Source: Aphanothece hegewaldii CCALA 016
GTDB lineage: Bacteria > Cyanobacteriota > Cyanobacteriia > Cyanobacteriales > Microcystaceae
NCBI RefSeq assembly: GCF_003007785.1
Contig: NZ_PXOH01000002.1
Coordinates: 62,001-126,000 of the forward strand
Reading direction: 5' to 3'
DNA: 64,000 nt
A program made the position numbers and the translations under genes. Positions 17,063 through 25,611 of this stretch are shown here, piece by piece. The notes under the pieces are model-generated. The model made no database searches. It saw only the letters and a program-made list of their open reading frames with translations, and was not told the origin of the DNA. The first letter of the stretch is position 1, and every line of letters starts with the position of its first letter.

Positions 17063-17104
17063 TTTGTTCGTTCAATATGCTTGTTTGGTTTGGACTCCCT
17101 ACGT

Positions 17105-18457
17105 CTACAACTGTAAACACAACTGCTTAAAATCATCGCCTCGATGTTCAAAACTGCTGTACTGATCGAAACTGGCGCAAGCGGGAGATAATAAAACCAC
17201 AAGAGCGCCTTTTTCTTTGGCAACTGCTAAACTTCTTGTTACTGCTTGATCCATTGTTTCCACAATTTCATATGCACAAAAATTGATTTCTGTCAAGCGT
17301 TTGGCAAAAGTTGTAGCCGCTTCACCGATGAGTAAAACACTAGCGGCTTTTTCTTGAATTTTGTTTAGCCATGCTGTATCGTCTCCCTCCTTTGCTTCGC
17401 CACCCGCAATTAAAATAACTGGCGCTTCGACAGACGCTAAACCGACTTCGGCTGCATCGTAGTTTGTCGCTTTGCTATCGTTAATAAAATCAATTCCTTC
17501 TACCGTACAAATATACTCAAGGCGATGAGGAACACCTGGAAAAGTCGCCATAGCAGAGACGATCGCACTTTTCTCTACACCTGCTAACCTAGCCACAGCA
17601 ACCGCCATCAGTAAGTTTTGTCGGTTATGCTCACCAACCATCTTAAAAATATTGACAGGTAAAATCAATTCACCAAAAGCAACCACCCAGTTATCTTGAA
17701 TATAAACCCCCTTAGCTGGATCACCGAGTAAAGCATCTTTTCCTTTAACCGATGTCCAATAAGTATTCTTCCACTGAGTTAAATCAATATTTCGTAAAAC
17801 AGGATCATCGCCATTAAAAACTTGATGACGCGATCGCTTTAACAGAGAAGCTTTGATATTGTAATAATTCTCTAAAGTTTTATGACGACTGAGGTGATCT
17901 GGAGTAAAAGTCGTCCATAGTCCGATCTGTGGTGCAAGTTCTCTTGATGATTCTATCTGATAACTACTAATTTCAGCAATAATCCAATCGTAGTTAGGTT
18001 GATCGACTAAAGCCAATTCACAGGCAGCATAACCAATATTGCCACACGCTGGAGCATTTAAACCCGCCGTTTTAAAAATAGCCGCAATAAGTGAAGTTGT
18101 AGTCGTTTTTCCATTAGTTCCCGTAATTCCAACCCAAGGTATAGACTTGAGATATCGCCAAGCTAATTCTATTTCACCGATCGTATCAATTCCTTTTTCT
18201 CTAGCTTCTATTAAAATGGGCAGATCCCAAGGTACACCAGGACTAACGACAATAAGACTCGGTAGGTTATCTGGATCGAGGGTAAAAGTATGATTGAGTT
18301 GAACAATAATACCTTCAAGATGTAACTCTTGTTGAGTGGCTTCTAGTAAAGGAGAATAAGAACGATCGCTAATTCTAACGAAAAAGCCATCTCGTTTTAA
18401 GCATCTTGCTGCTGCTATTCCAGATCGACCCAATCCAATAATATCTGCTGTCGCCAT
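17105..18457 (-). CDS. murD: UDP-N-acetylmuramoyl-L-alanine--D-glutamate ligase
   Basis: 450 aa from the ATG at 18457; a TTG one codon upstream is possible. A cytoplasmic peptidoglycan enzyme that adds D-Glu to UDP-MurNAc-L-Ala using ATP. It shows an N-terminal Rossmann domain with [15 protein letters not shown], the Mur-ligase P-loop [45 protein letters not shown] (central domain) and [17 protein letters not shown] (C-terminal domain). The length is normal. It converges on the aminotransferase gene and is followed upstream by glmU on the same strand, so two cell-wall genes are adjacent. Confidence 0.96.
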   Translation of the reverse strand: MATADIIGLGRSGIAAARCLKRDGFFVRISDRSYSPLLEATQQELHLEGIIVQLNHTFTLDPDNLPSLIVVSPGVPWDLPILIEAREKGIDTIGEIELAWRYLKSIPWVGITGTNGKTTTTSLIAAIFKTAGLNAPACGNIGYAACELALVDQPNYDWIIAEISSYQIESSRELAPQIGLWTTFTPDHLSRHKTLENYYNIKASLLKRSRHQVFNGDDPVLRNIDLTQWKNTYWTSVKGKDALLGDPAKGVYIQDNWVVAFGELILPVNIFKMVGEHNRQNLLMAVAVARLAGVEKSAIVSAMATFPGVPHRLEYICTVEGIDFINDSKATNYDAAEVGLASVEAPVILIAGGEAKEGDDTAWLNKIQEKAASVLLIGEAATTFAKRLTEINFCAYEIVETMDQAVTRSLAVAKEKGALVVLLSPACASFDQYSSFEHRGDDFKQLCLQL

Positions 18458-18588
18458 CAATTTACCTTAACCTGCGCTTAAAGCGAAAAGAAATTATATT
18501 TTATTGAATTACCACGAAAGTAGAAACACGACTTTTGCTGCGTCGCAAGAAGACTGTGACGCACTCACTGACTAAAAGTGTCATTTTT

Positions 18589-19944
18589 TTAATCTTTTGT
18601 CGCCATCCGCCATCCTTCAATATTGCGCTGTTTTTCTCTAGCAATACCTAAAGCATCATCAGGGACATCTTTTGTAATGACTGATCCAGCAGCAATAGTA
18701 ACATCTTCACCTAGGGTAACAGGCGCGACTAAAACGCTATTCGCCCCCGTTTTGCTACGACTGCCGATCTGAGTTGGATGCTTTTTCACCCCATCATAGT
18801 TAGCTGTAATTGTACCAGCGCCGACATTAACTTGATCTCCTAGTGTCGCATCACCCAAATAGGATAAATGAGCAACATTCGACTTGTCACCGATGGTAGA
18901 TTTTTTGACTTCGACAAAATTTCCCACTCGACAAGCTGATCCGATTTTAGCCTCACCTCGTAAATGGGCATAGGGGCCAACTCTGGTTTTAGAACCCACC
19001 TCGCTATCGGTAATGACAGAATACATCACTGTCACATTTTCCCCGATCTGACTATTTTCGATCAGAGTTCCAGGGCCGATCCGACTTCCCGAACCAATAA
19101 CACTGTATCCTCTAAGATGGGTTTGTGGTTCAATGACGACATCAGTTCCTAACTGTACCGTGTCATCAATGGTAATACTATCGGGATCGATGAGGGTTAC
19201 ACCTTCTTTCATCCAGTGTTCTTTAATTCTGACTTGTAAGATATCATGGGCGGTGGCGAGTTGCTTGCGATCGTTAATTCCGCTAATTTCGAGATAATCA
19301 TCGACATCAACTGCCATTACTGGATCAAGAAAATTCACCGCATCCGTCAAATAATATTCTTGTTGATCATTATTTGGCTGAAGATTTGGGAGAATTTCCA
19401 TTAATTTTGACCAATTAAAGCAATAAATACCCCCATTAATCCGACAATTTTTCCTTTGTGCGTCATTACAGTCTCTTTCTTCGACGATCTGAGTCACTAA
19501 ATTATGACCATCACAGAAAACTCGTCCATAACCTTTCGGGTTTGGTAAATTTGCCGTTAATAGAGTGGCTGCATTTTGATGGGTTTTGTGAGTGGCTAAA
19601 AGTTGTTGAATGGTTTCTTTCCGTAAAAGCGGTACATCACCATTTAAAACAAGAAGATCGCCTTCAAAGTCTTGTAGATAAGGTATAAGCTGCTGTATAG
19701 CATGACCTGTTCCTAACTGTTCTTTTTGTTCGACATATTCCAAGTTATCTTTATGCTGTAAGGCTTCTTTGACGCGATCGCCCTGATAACCAATAATAAT
19801 CATACGCCGTAGCGGGTTAATCATCTGACAACTGTCGATGACCCGTTCAACTAGCGATTGTCCTGCCAAATAGTGTAATACTTTAGGCAGATTAGATTTC
19901 ATGCGAGTCCCACGACCCGCCGCTAATATTGCTACCGCTACCAT
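18589..19944 (-). CDS. glmU: Bifunctional GlmU (UDP-GlcNAc pyrophosphorylase / GlcN-1-P acetyltransferase)
   Basis: 451 aa. The N-terminal uridylyltransferase has the signature [31 protein letters not shown] and [10 protein letters not shown]. The C-terminal half is a left-handed beta-helix of hexapeptide repeats ([49 protein letters not shown]) with the catalytic His in the YAHLRG turn. It makes UDP-GlcNAc for peptidoglycan and other surface glycans. It lies 131 bp upstream of murD on the same strand. The divergent neighbour is msrA. Confidence 0.97.
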   Translation of the reverse strand: MVAVAILAAGRGTRMKSNLPKVLHYLAGQSLVERVIDSCQMINPLRRMIIIGYQGDRVKEALQHKDNLEYVEQKEQLGTGHAIQQLIPYLQDFEGDLLVLNGDVPLLRKETIQQLLATHKTHQNAATLLTANLPNPKGYGRVFCDGHNLVTQIVEERDCNDAQRKNCRINGGIYCFNWSKLMEILPNLQPNNDQQEYYLTDAVNFLDPVMAVDVDDYLEISGINDRKQLATAHDILQVRIKEHWMKEGVTLIDPDSITIDDTVQLGTDVVIEPQTHLRGYSVIGSGSRIGPGTLIENSQIGENVTVMYSVITDSEVGSKTRVGPYAHLRGEAKIGSACRVGNFVEVKKSTIGDKSNVAHLSYLGDATLGDQVNVGAGTITANYDGVKKHPTQIGSRSKTGANSVLVAPVTLGEDVTIAAGSVITKDVPDDALGIAREKQRNIEGWRMATKD

Positions 19945-20119
19945 TGCTCGTGTGTGTTGTGTTTCGACTTTCTCAAGGACAAAGTATAGCGTGTAATGAC
20001 ACCTTCATGATTCACTTCACCTGTTTAAAATAATGAAAAAACTCTCAGGTAGCCCTCAGAAACTCTTCAGATACAAGGTTTAAGCTAAAAAATAAGCCAA
20101 ATTAGGATTTACAACAACC

Positions 20120-20791
20120 ATGTCAGTACGCCTGCTTATACACAGTTTAATAATTATGTCTGTATCTTTTATTACTTTTTCTTGTAATGTTTCCCGTGCG
20201 TCGTTTCCCGATCCTGTCACTAAGATATCGACTTCGACTAATGGAAATCAAACGGCGGTTTTAGCGGGTGGGTGTTTCTGGGGCATGGAAGCGGTTTTCG
20301 AGCATCTTAAAGGCGTTTCTGATGTTGTTTCTGGTTTTTCGGGTGGCAATGCTGAAACGGCGAACTATCAGAGGGTGAGTTCTGGACAAACTGAACACGC
20401 TGAGGCTGTAAAAATTACTTACGATCCTTCGCAAATTTCCTATGAACAAATTCTGAAGATTTATTTTTCAGTGGCACATGATCCCACGCAGCTAAACCGT
20501 CAGGGGCCTGACTCTGGTACGCAATATCGTTCAGCGATTTTTTACGCTAATGACGAGCAAAAACAAGCAGCACAAGCTTATATCGATCAGCTTAACAAAA
20601 CTGATACTTTTGGTAAACCGATCGTCACTCAGCTAGTTCCTTTAAATGATTTTTATGCGGCTGAGGAATATCATCAAAATTTTATCGATCGTAACCCGAA
20701 TTATCCTTACGTGGTAGTGCATGACTTACCGAAGTTAGTTCAACTACAAAAACAGTTTCCTAATCTTTATAGACAGGATAGCGGTTCTTAA
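20120..20791 (+). CDS. msrA: Exported peptide-methionine (S)-S-oxide reductase
   Basis: 223 aa. The catalytic motif GGCFWGMEAVFEHLKGV has Cys52; YDPSQISYEQILKIYFSVAHDP and GTQYRSAIFYANDEQK complete a canonical MsrA domain. It reduces methionine-S-sulfoxide in proteins. An N-terminal hydrophobic segment (about 5-21) ending in FSC at residue 22 looks like a signal peptide or non-ideal lipobox, so this copy probably acts outside the cytoplasm. No resolving cysteine appears in the C-terminus, so it may depend directly on an external thioredoxin-like donor. The convergent operon beginning 40 bp downstream supplies such a donor and a second Msr-type enzyme. Confidence 0.93.
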   Translation: MSVRLLIHSLIIMSVSFITFSCNVSRASFPDPVTKISTSTNGNQTAVLAGGCFWGMEAVFEHLKGVSDVVSGFSGGNAETANYQRVSSGQTEHAEAVKITYDPSQISYEQILKIYFSVAHDPTQLNRQGPDSGTQYRSAIFYANDEQKQAAQAYIDQLNKTDTFGKPIVTQLVPLNDFYAAEEYHQNFIDRNPNYPYVVVHDLPKLVQLQKQFPNLYRQDSGS

Positions 20792-20798
20792 ATTTATT

Positions 20799-20817
20799 GG
20801 GTTTGGAGACCAAACCC
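20799..20817. repeat. Dispersed palindrome GGGTTTGG-AGA-CCAAACCC
   Basis: A perfect 8-bp-arm palindrome between the convergent msrA and MsrP-like genes, followed by CTAC as in other copies of the family. It could end transcription in either direction, although no long U-run follows. Confidence 0.75.
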
Positions 20818-20831
20818 CTACAATTCATCAA

Positions 20832-21548
20832 TTATAACCCTGCAAACCATTCATACCCGCGATCTTCCCAGTAGCCTTTCATCGGTAATAGCTGATCGAC
20901 TAAAGTAATTTGAGTCACCCATTTACTCTGTTTATAGCCTAGTTTAATAGGAGATGCTAAACGAAGCGGCGCACCATTGGCAACGGGTAAAGGCTGTCCA
21001 TTTTTTTCATAAACCATCAAAGTTTGTGGATGTAGTGCTGAGGCGATATCCCAACTTTCATAGTAGCCATCAGCCGATTTAAAATAAACATAACGAGCGT
21101 TTGATCTCGGTTGAGCTAAACTAATTAAGTCTCGTAAACGTACTCCACTCCACTGAACGATCGCTGCCCAACCTTCTACACAAACATGACGAATAACCAT
21201 CGAAGTTAAAGGAAAATTCTGGATCTCTGTCATACTGAACTGTTTTGGCTGATCGACTTCCCCATCAATTTTGAGGCGAAACTGTGTAAGATCAATTTTT
21301 GGGCTAAAGTCAAAAGTATTAATCAATAACTTATCGGGTTCAATAGCACTCAGGGGAAATTCAGGAATAGGATGTTGAGTTAATAGCAGTTCTTGCAATT
21401 TTTGATTAAGTGGTTCAAATGTTCGACCCATCGTCTCTGATAATAAACTCGAACCACAGCTATCGAGTAGCAAACCCATTCCAGTAAGTCCAGATATTTT
21501 AAGTAATTGACGGCGGGATAACACGCGCTTGGGAAAAATTAAACTCAT
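20832..21548 (-). CDS. MsrP/YedY-like molybdopterin oxidoreductase
   Basis: 238 aa from the ATG at 21548; a TTG two codons upstream overlaps less well. A twin-arginine-like signal (LSRRQLLKISGLTGMGLLL) precedes a sulfite-oxidase-fold molybdenum-binding domain, with IRHVCVEGWAAIVQWSGVRL carrying the probable Mo-ligand cysteine, YFKSADGYYESWDIASALHP, and LRLASPIKLGYKQSKWV. In bacteria MsrP reduces periplasmic protein methionine sulfoxide with electrons from the haem protein MsrQ. The protein is shorter than E. coli MsrP. The next gene upstream, only 9 bp away, encodes a membrane cytochrome b, the expected redox partner. Confidence 0.82.
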   Translation of the reverse strand: MSLIFPKRVLSRRQLLKISGLTGMGLLLDSCGSSLLSETMGRTFEPLNQKLQELLLTQHPIPEFPLSAIEPDKLLINTFDFSPKIDLTQFRLKIDGEVDQPKQFSMTEIQNFPLTSMVIRHVCVEGWAAIVQWSGVRLRDLISLAQPRSNARYVYFKSADGYYESWDIASALHPQTLMVYEKNGQPLPVANGAPLRLASPIKLGYKQSKWVTQITLVDQLLPMKGYWEDRGYEWFAGL

Positions 21549-21557
21549 AGCCAATTT

Positions 21558-22154
21558 TTAGACAAACATAGATTTAATTAGTCGAAAACTCCCCACATTC
21601 AGAGCAAATAGGGAATGAATGAAGGTAAAAACAACGATCGCAGGAACCGTAAAAAAGTGAACAACTCGTAAAGTCTGCCAGTCGCCAAATAAACCAGAAA
21701 GCCAGTAAAACTGTGCTGGTTTATACATTGCAAGACCACTCAAAATAGCCAACAGTAAAACGGGAATAATAGCCGTATAAATTAACCGATGCCATGCGTA
21801 GTTTTTGCGCTTTGGGTTTTTGCTCTCAAAAGCTTTTAGATCACGTGTACTAGCAAACCGAATTCGCCAACGACGGGTAACAAACACATAAAATCCATAC
21901 CAGAGTAAGTTTAGCCCATAGAACCACATTGCCGCAAAATGCCAATTTCTCCCACCTGCCAACCAACCGCCCAACAGAAAAAAGTCTGGAACTTCCCAAC
22001 CACCACGCCCCCCAAAAACTGGATTAGCATTATAGATCTGTAGTCCGCTAGTGATCATGATCATCAGACTAATAATATTAATCCAATGAAAAGTCTTTGC
22101 GAGAAAAGCTTGTTTAGGTGTTCGTGGGCTTTTGCTACTAGAAGATGAAGTCAT
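21558..22154 (-). CDS. Membrane cytochrome b/b6-type protein, likely partner of the MsrP-like enzyme
   Basis: 198 aa with four hydrophobic segments. Candidate haem-ligand histidines lie in KTFHWINIISLMIMI, NWHFAAMWFYGLNLLWY, YAWHRLIYTAIIPVLLL and LRVVHFFTVPAIVVFTFIHS. This is the pattern of Ni/Fe-hydrogenase-type or formate-dehydrogenase-type cytochrome b561 (DUF4405/cyt_b561_bac) subunits rather than classical MsrQ. It lies in the inner or thylakoid membrane and should pass electrons from quinol to the molybdoenzyme encoded 9 bp downstream. It starts 10 bp after the ccdA stop. Confidence 0.8.
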   Translation of the reverse strand: MTSSSSSKSPRTPKQAFLAKTFHWINIISLMIMITSGLQIYNANPVFGGRGGWEVPDFFLLGGWLAGGRNWHFAAMWFYGLNLLWYGFYVFVTRRWRIRFASTRDLKAFESKNPKRKNYAWHRLIYTAIIPVLLLAILSGLAMYKPAQFYWLSGLFGDWQTLRVVHFFTVPAIVVFTFIHSLFALNVGSFRLIKSMFV

Positions 22155-22164
22155 AATAAATCAC

Positions 22165-22857
22165 TTAAAAAGCTAGAGGGGGAAAAAGCGGTGCTAACCA
22201 AAGTTGTAGCCGAACATCCCAACCCATTAGAATAGCCAATGCCGTCATTACCACGATGATACCGCCTAATCGCTGTAATACTATACTGTAAGAACGTAGG
22301 TTGAGTAATCGTCTGCCCAGAACACGACTGCTATAAGCGATCGCTAATAAAGGTAAAGCGGCTCCGATCCCATACACAACCAACAATTGAAACGCACTGA
22401 TTACCTGTTGATTAACGGCTGCTAGTACTAAAATACTAGCCAAGACGGGGCCAGCGCAAGGAGTCCAAAGTAAACCTAATTGGGTTCCGATCCAGAATTC
22501 TCCAATAAGTCCGACGGGTGTTGATTTTCCGAACCATTTACCCACCCGAAGCACACTAAATAGACGATAGCTCCAGTTGGGAAAAATAGCCAAAAACCCT
22601 AAAACTAAAAGAAGAACGATCGCCCCAGTTCGTAAGCCATTAATTAACCCCGTAAACCAAGTTGCCACTATTCCGAGTAGGCTACCCGCTACGGCAAAAC
22701 CACCAATTAAACCACCGACTAAGGCAACAGGGCCATACAAATGAGACTGGAGCGATCGCCCTACGACTAGCGGCAAGATGGGTAAAACGCAGGGGGAGAG
22801 GACAGTCAGCACCCCTCCAAGAAATGCTAGACCAATGGATAGGGTAGAAGTGGTCAT
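22165..22857 (-). CDS. CcdA-type thiol-disulfide transport protein
   Basis: 230 aa with six predicted membrane helices. The conserved redox cysteines are present: LSPCVLPILPLVVG near the N-terminus (Cys23) and LLWTPCAGPVLASIL in the middle. CcdA/DsbD-beta proteins carry reducing power from cytoplasmic thioredoxin across the membrane to an extracytoplasmic thioredoxin-like protein. The start codon overlaps the stop of the thioredoxin-like gene (ATGA), which makes the pair a likely functional unit. In cyanobacteria CcdA is also used for c-type cytochrome maturation; the context here points instead to a repair role. Confidence 0.9.
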   Translation of the reverse strand: MTTSTLSIGLAFLGGVLTVLSPCVLPILPLVVGRSLQSHLYGPVALVGGLIGGFAVAGSLLGIVATWFTGLINGLRTGAIVLLLVLGFLAIFPNWSYRLFSVLRVGKWFGKSTPVGLIGEFWIGTQLGLLWTPCAGPVLASILVLAAVNQQVISAFQLLVVYGIGAALPLLAIAYSSRVLGRRLLNLRSYSIVLQRLGGIIVVMTALAILMGWDVRLQLWLAPLFPPLAF

Positions 22858-23438
22858 TTTTTCTCGTTTAATAACTGACGGATCGTCTGTTCAGTTTTGT
22901 CATAAGCTCCTTCCCCAATATGGTCATAGCGTAGCACCCCCCGACGATCAGCTAAATACAAATGAGGCCAGTATTTATTGTCGTATGCTTGCCAAGTTTT
23001 GTAAGCGTTATCCATTGCCACAGGATAGGTAATTTGATTTTGTCGCATTGCCTTTTTGACGTTATTTGTGTCTCGCTCAAAGGCAAATTCTGGGGTATGA
23101 ATTCCAATGACCTTAAGTCCTTGTGCTGCATACTTTTGGTGCCACTGCGTGATATAGGGTAAAGTCCTTTGACAATTGATACAAGCAAATGTCCAAAACT
23201 GCACTAAGATAACATTGCCTTTAAGTCCAGTAGTGGTTAGAGGATCAGAATTGAGCCACTCATTGATCCCTTGAAATTCTGGTAAGGTGTTGCTAGGTGA
23301 AGTCATGGCGATCGCACTATAATCATCCGTCAGCAAGGCTTTTTTTAGTCCACCAAAATTAATTGAGGTAGCCCCAACACCCACCATTCCTAAACCAAAA
23401 GACATCAACAACTTACGTCGAAGTCGGTGTTTATTCAT
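22854..23438 (-). CDS. Exported thioredoxin-like (TlpA/DipZ-type) protein
   Basis: 194 aa. A basic N-terminus (NKHRLRRKLL) and a hydrophobic stretch give a signal peptide, possibly Tat-like. The redox domain has FWTFACINCQRTLPYITQWH, with the CINC active site, then LKVIGIHTPEFAFERDTNNV and a YLADRRGVLRYDHIGEGAYD beta-hairpin. This is the AhpC/TSA-like thioredoxin type found beside CcdA. It should take electrons from CcdA (4-bp gene overlap) and hand them to oxidised envelope proteins, perhaps MsrA. It lies 12 bp downstream of the methionine-repeat gene. Confidence 0.88.
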   Translation of the reverse strand: MNKHRLRRKLLMSFGLGMVGVGATSINFGGLKKALLTDDYSAIAMTSPSNTLPEFQGINEWLNSDPLTTTGLKGNVILVQFWTFACINCQRTLPYITQWHQKYAAQGLKVIGIHTPEFAFERDTNNVKKAMRQNQITYPVAMDNAYKTWQAYDNKYWPHLYLADRRGVLRYDHIGEGAYDKTEQTIRQLLNEKK

Positions 23439-23450
23439 GATCTTGTCACG

Positions 23451-23837
23451 TTATTTCTTCATGCGATCGTTACTCATTGTGCCACTCGGTTGAGTCATGC
23501 GATCGTTACTCATTGTGCCACTCGGTTGAGTCATGCGATCGTTACCCATTGTGCCACTCGGTTGAGTCATGCGATCGTTACTCATAGCGCCACTTGGATG
23601 ACTCATGTGATCATTACCCATCGCACCAGTGGGTTGACTCATGTGATCATTACCCATCGCACCAGTGGGTTGACTCATTTGACTACTGTTCGTTGTATTG
23701 GCGGGTTTTTTCTGTCCCTTATTAGCGATAGAATAGCCATCAGAGTTAATAGTCTTGCTGCTTACAGGATGAGAGAAACCAGCAGCTAGAGTGAGTACTA
23801 AAGGTAGAGCAACAAAGCCAAGTATTTTTGAGTTCAT
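23451..23837 (-). CDS. Secreted methionine-rich repeat protein
   Basis: 128 aa. A Sec signal (LGFVALPLVLTLAAGFSHPVSS) is followed by a short linker and then six tandem 12-residue units of the form M-[ST]-x-P-[ST]-G-[AT]-M-[GS]-N-D-[HR] (residues 54-125), ending MKK. Two methionines per unit give 12 in the array. It resembles the MXKDX-type repeat proteins, with Asn where those have Lys. The gene is the first of an operon with thioredoxin-like, CcdA, cytochrome b and MsrP-like genes, and msrA faces it. I infer a periplasmic methionine sink for oxidants, recycled by the Msr enzymes. Copper binding by the Met/His residues is the main alternative. Confidence 0.72.
   Translation of the reverse strand: MNSKILGFVALPLVLTLAAGFSHPVSSKTINSDGYSIANKGQKKPANTTNSSQMSQPTGAMGNDHMSQPTGAMGNDHMSHPSGAMSNDRMTQPSGTMGNDRMTQPSGTMSNDRMTQPSGTMSNDRMKK
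23463..23678 (-). repeat. Six tandem 36-bp coding repeats
   Basis: Six head-to-tail 36-bp units encode the 12-residue methionine repeats. Units nearest the C-terminus are almost identical at DNA level, each containing ATGCGATCGTTAC on the plus strand; the two N-terminal units differ (GTGATCATTACC). This gradient suggests recent expansion from the 3' end of the gene. Confidence 0.9.
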
Positions 23838-24006
23838 ATTTTTTTCTTTATTAGAGTCGTTTGATTTAAGAAATTATTCGGATAGAGTTCTAGGATTTAC
23901 CTTTTGCCTTTCCTATTAATAGTTGTACCTTGTTATCCTGAACTTTCCCTGACTATTATCTGAGAATTCCCTGAGAATCCTAAAAATTGTCTTTTTTTGA
24001 GCAACT

Positions 24007-24040
24007 GTAGGGGTTTGGTTTCCTTTCCCCAACCAAATAC
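24007..24040. repeat. Degenerate copy of the GGGTTTGG palindrome
   Basis: The sequence begins GTAGGGGTTTGG and continues to an imperfect partner arm, CCCCAACCAAATAC. It sits in the 237-bp gap between the methionine-repeat gene and the mannosyltransferase gene, 35 bp past the stop of the latter. The rest of that gap is AT-rich and I see nothing else in it. Confidence 0.5.
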
Positions 24041-24074
24041 AAACCCAACCAAAAAACAACCTAACCCTAATTAA

Positions 24075-25418
24075 CTAAATCCAATTATTAAATATCATTC
24101 TGATGCTATATTGTTTTTCAGTTAAAGGAAGACCTAAATAAATCGGTAGCCAATAAACAAACGCTACAGCAATTAATATTAAAGTTAGCTTTCCTAAAAT
24201 CTGATAGCTCAATAAATCGCTATATAACCAAGCCTCAATTATCCACGCTAAAGCCAGTATTGCAAAAACATAAGCCCCTAAATAATGATAAATAAATGTA
24301 CATCTGCTCACCGCTATCCAAGGTAAAAGATTAGCGATAAAGTTAGATAAAATATAAATGAGTAATAAAGGATCAATAGCTAGATTTTTTTTAAATACTT
24401 TTAAGATAAAAATCAGGAAAAACATTATAATAGCCAAAGTAGAGAACCACCATAAAAGCGGATTTCCCATCGCATGAACATCATAAATTATTTTTTGATT
24501 AGCTACTGTTTTGGTTTCATAAAAATAAGCGATCGGTCGCCACATCAATAACCAACTATACCAAGGGGAACAATAAGGATGAATCTTAGAATCATTTCCT
24601 GTAATTTTTTGATGGAAAGATAAAATTTCTTGATGCACTTCCAAAAAGTTGTACTGTGGATTCATTATTAAATGTGGTATCCAAAGTACGGAATAAGTTA
24701 ATAAAGGTATAATCAATAAATAAAGTGTAATTTTTATCCAGTTTAAATTAATCTTATGATTTTTATTAAGTAAATTAGTTTTAAGTAAAAATATTATTAA
24801 AATAATTCCTAATAAAAAAGCTAATCCGTTCCATTTAACGGCAATTGAACAACCCAGAAAAATACCTGAAAGAATTAAATAAATATTTTGATTGCTAGTG
24901 CGGAGCGATAATAAAAAGCAAAATTGACCCAATAAACCAAATAAAACCAGATAAATATTATTTAAAGCATACCGAGATTCTACTAAAAATAATCCATCTA
25001 AGACCACTAATAAAGTAGTTATTAAACTGTAACTACGTCGTTGGGTTAATTGATATGCGATCGCCCCTACTATAATGGGAATAAATGACCCAATAAACGC
25101 ATTAATCCAACGATAACTAAAGGTTGAACGCATCGAACCTGTTAAGTCATTTATTGTATCAGGTGAAGCGGGAAAATGAGAACCGAGCCAAATTCCAATC
25201 GCAATAATATATTGACTTAAAGGAGGATGGGAATTAAAAAAATCAGTCCCAATTAAATAATAATTAGCATATTTAGCATAATATACCTCATCGAAAACAA
25301 AACTATTAAATTGACTTATTTTCCAAAAACGAAGGAATAAAGCTAGGAAAAATAAGCTAATCATTCCTATTTTGTATTTAACTAAAGATACATCTTTTAA
25401 AAGGTTAGTAAAAATCAT
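24075..25418 (-). CDS. PMT-family lipid-linked-sugar glycosyltransferase
   Basis: 447 aa with about ten hydrophobic segments. The N-terminal FNSFVFDEVYYAKYANYYL contains the acidic DE motif of protein O-mannosyltransferases (GT39). DFFNSHPPLSQYIIAIG, SYRWINAFIGSFIPIIVGAI, KWNGLAFLLG, and YCSPWYSWLLMWRPIAYFYE also fit cyanobacterial PMT-like proteins. These move a sugar from a polyprenyl phosphate to an extracytoplasmic acceptor. The GtrB-like enzyme at 2119-3093 could make such a donor, although the genes are not linked. The substrate is unknown. The gene is flanked on both sides by copies of the dispersed palindrome. Confidence 0.85.
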   Translation of the reverse strand: MIFTNLLKDVSLVKYKIGMISLFFLALFLRFWKISQFNSFVFDEVYYAKYANYYLIGTDFFNSHPPLSQYIIAIGIWLGSHFPASPDTINDLTGSMRSTFSYRWINAFIGSFIPIIVGAIAYQLTQRRSYSLITTLLVVLDGLFLVESRYALNNIYLVLFGLLGQFCFLLSLRTSNQNIYLILSGIFLGCSIAVKWNGLAFLLGIILIIFLLKTNLLNKNHKINLNWIKITLYLLIIPLLTYSVLWIPHLIMNPQYNFLEVHQEILSFHQKITGNDSKIHPYCSPWYSWLLMWRPIAYFYETKTVANQKIIYDVHAMGNPLLWWFSTLAIIMFFLIFILKVFKKNLAIDPLLLIYILSNFIANLLPWIAVSRCTFIYHYLGAYVFAILALAWIIEAWLYSDLLSYQILGKLTLILIAVAFVYWLPIYLGLPLTEKQYSIRMIFNNWI

Positions 25419-25434
25419 ATTTTTTATCTAAAAA

Positions 25435-25457
25435 GTAGGGGTTTGGTCGACCAACCC
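25435..25457. repeat. Dispersed palindrome variant with TTGGTCGACCAA core
   Basis: GTAGGGGTTTGG is followed by TCGACCAACCC; the core TTGGTCGACCAA is a perfect 12-bp palindrome. It lies 17 bp upstream of the mannosyltransferase start, an unusual place for a terminator-like element. A weaker relative (CTTTGGTGACCAAA) is at about 25541-25554. Confidence 0.6.
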
Positions 25458-25583
25458 ATTCATATGTATTTTCTGAATTTGAGAACTGCTAGAAACAGAT
25501 TTCTAATAGTTCCCTCACATTCAATGGAGAGGTAATAAAGCTTTGGTGACCAAACATATACATTGATTAATTATTTTTCGATT

Positions 25584-25601
25584 GGGTTTGGATACCAAAC
25601 C
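25584..25601. repeat. Dispersed palindrome GGGTTTGG-ATA-CCAAACC
   Basis: A nearly perfect copy 10 bp past the stop of the DacB-type gene. On the minus strand it would form a hairpin directly downstream of that gene and may serve as its terminator, although what follows (CAATCGAAAAAT) is not a U-run. Confidence 0.7.
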
Positions 25602-25611
25602 TCTACAATTA

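Noticed and set aside
23463-23678. Regular 36-bp repeats resembling a CRISPR array
   Set aside because: The units are contiguous with no spacers and keep one reading frame that encodes the methionine repeats; no cas genes are present.
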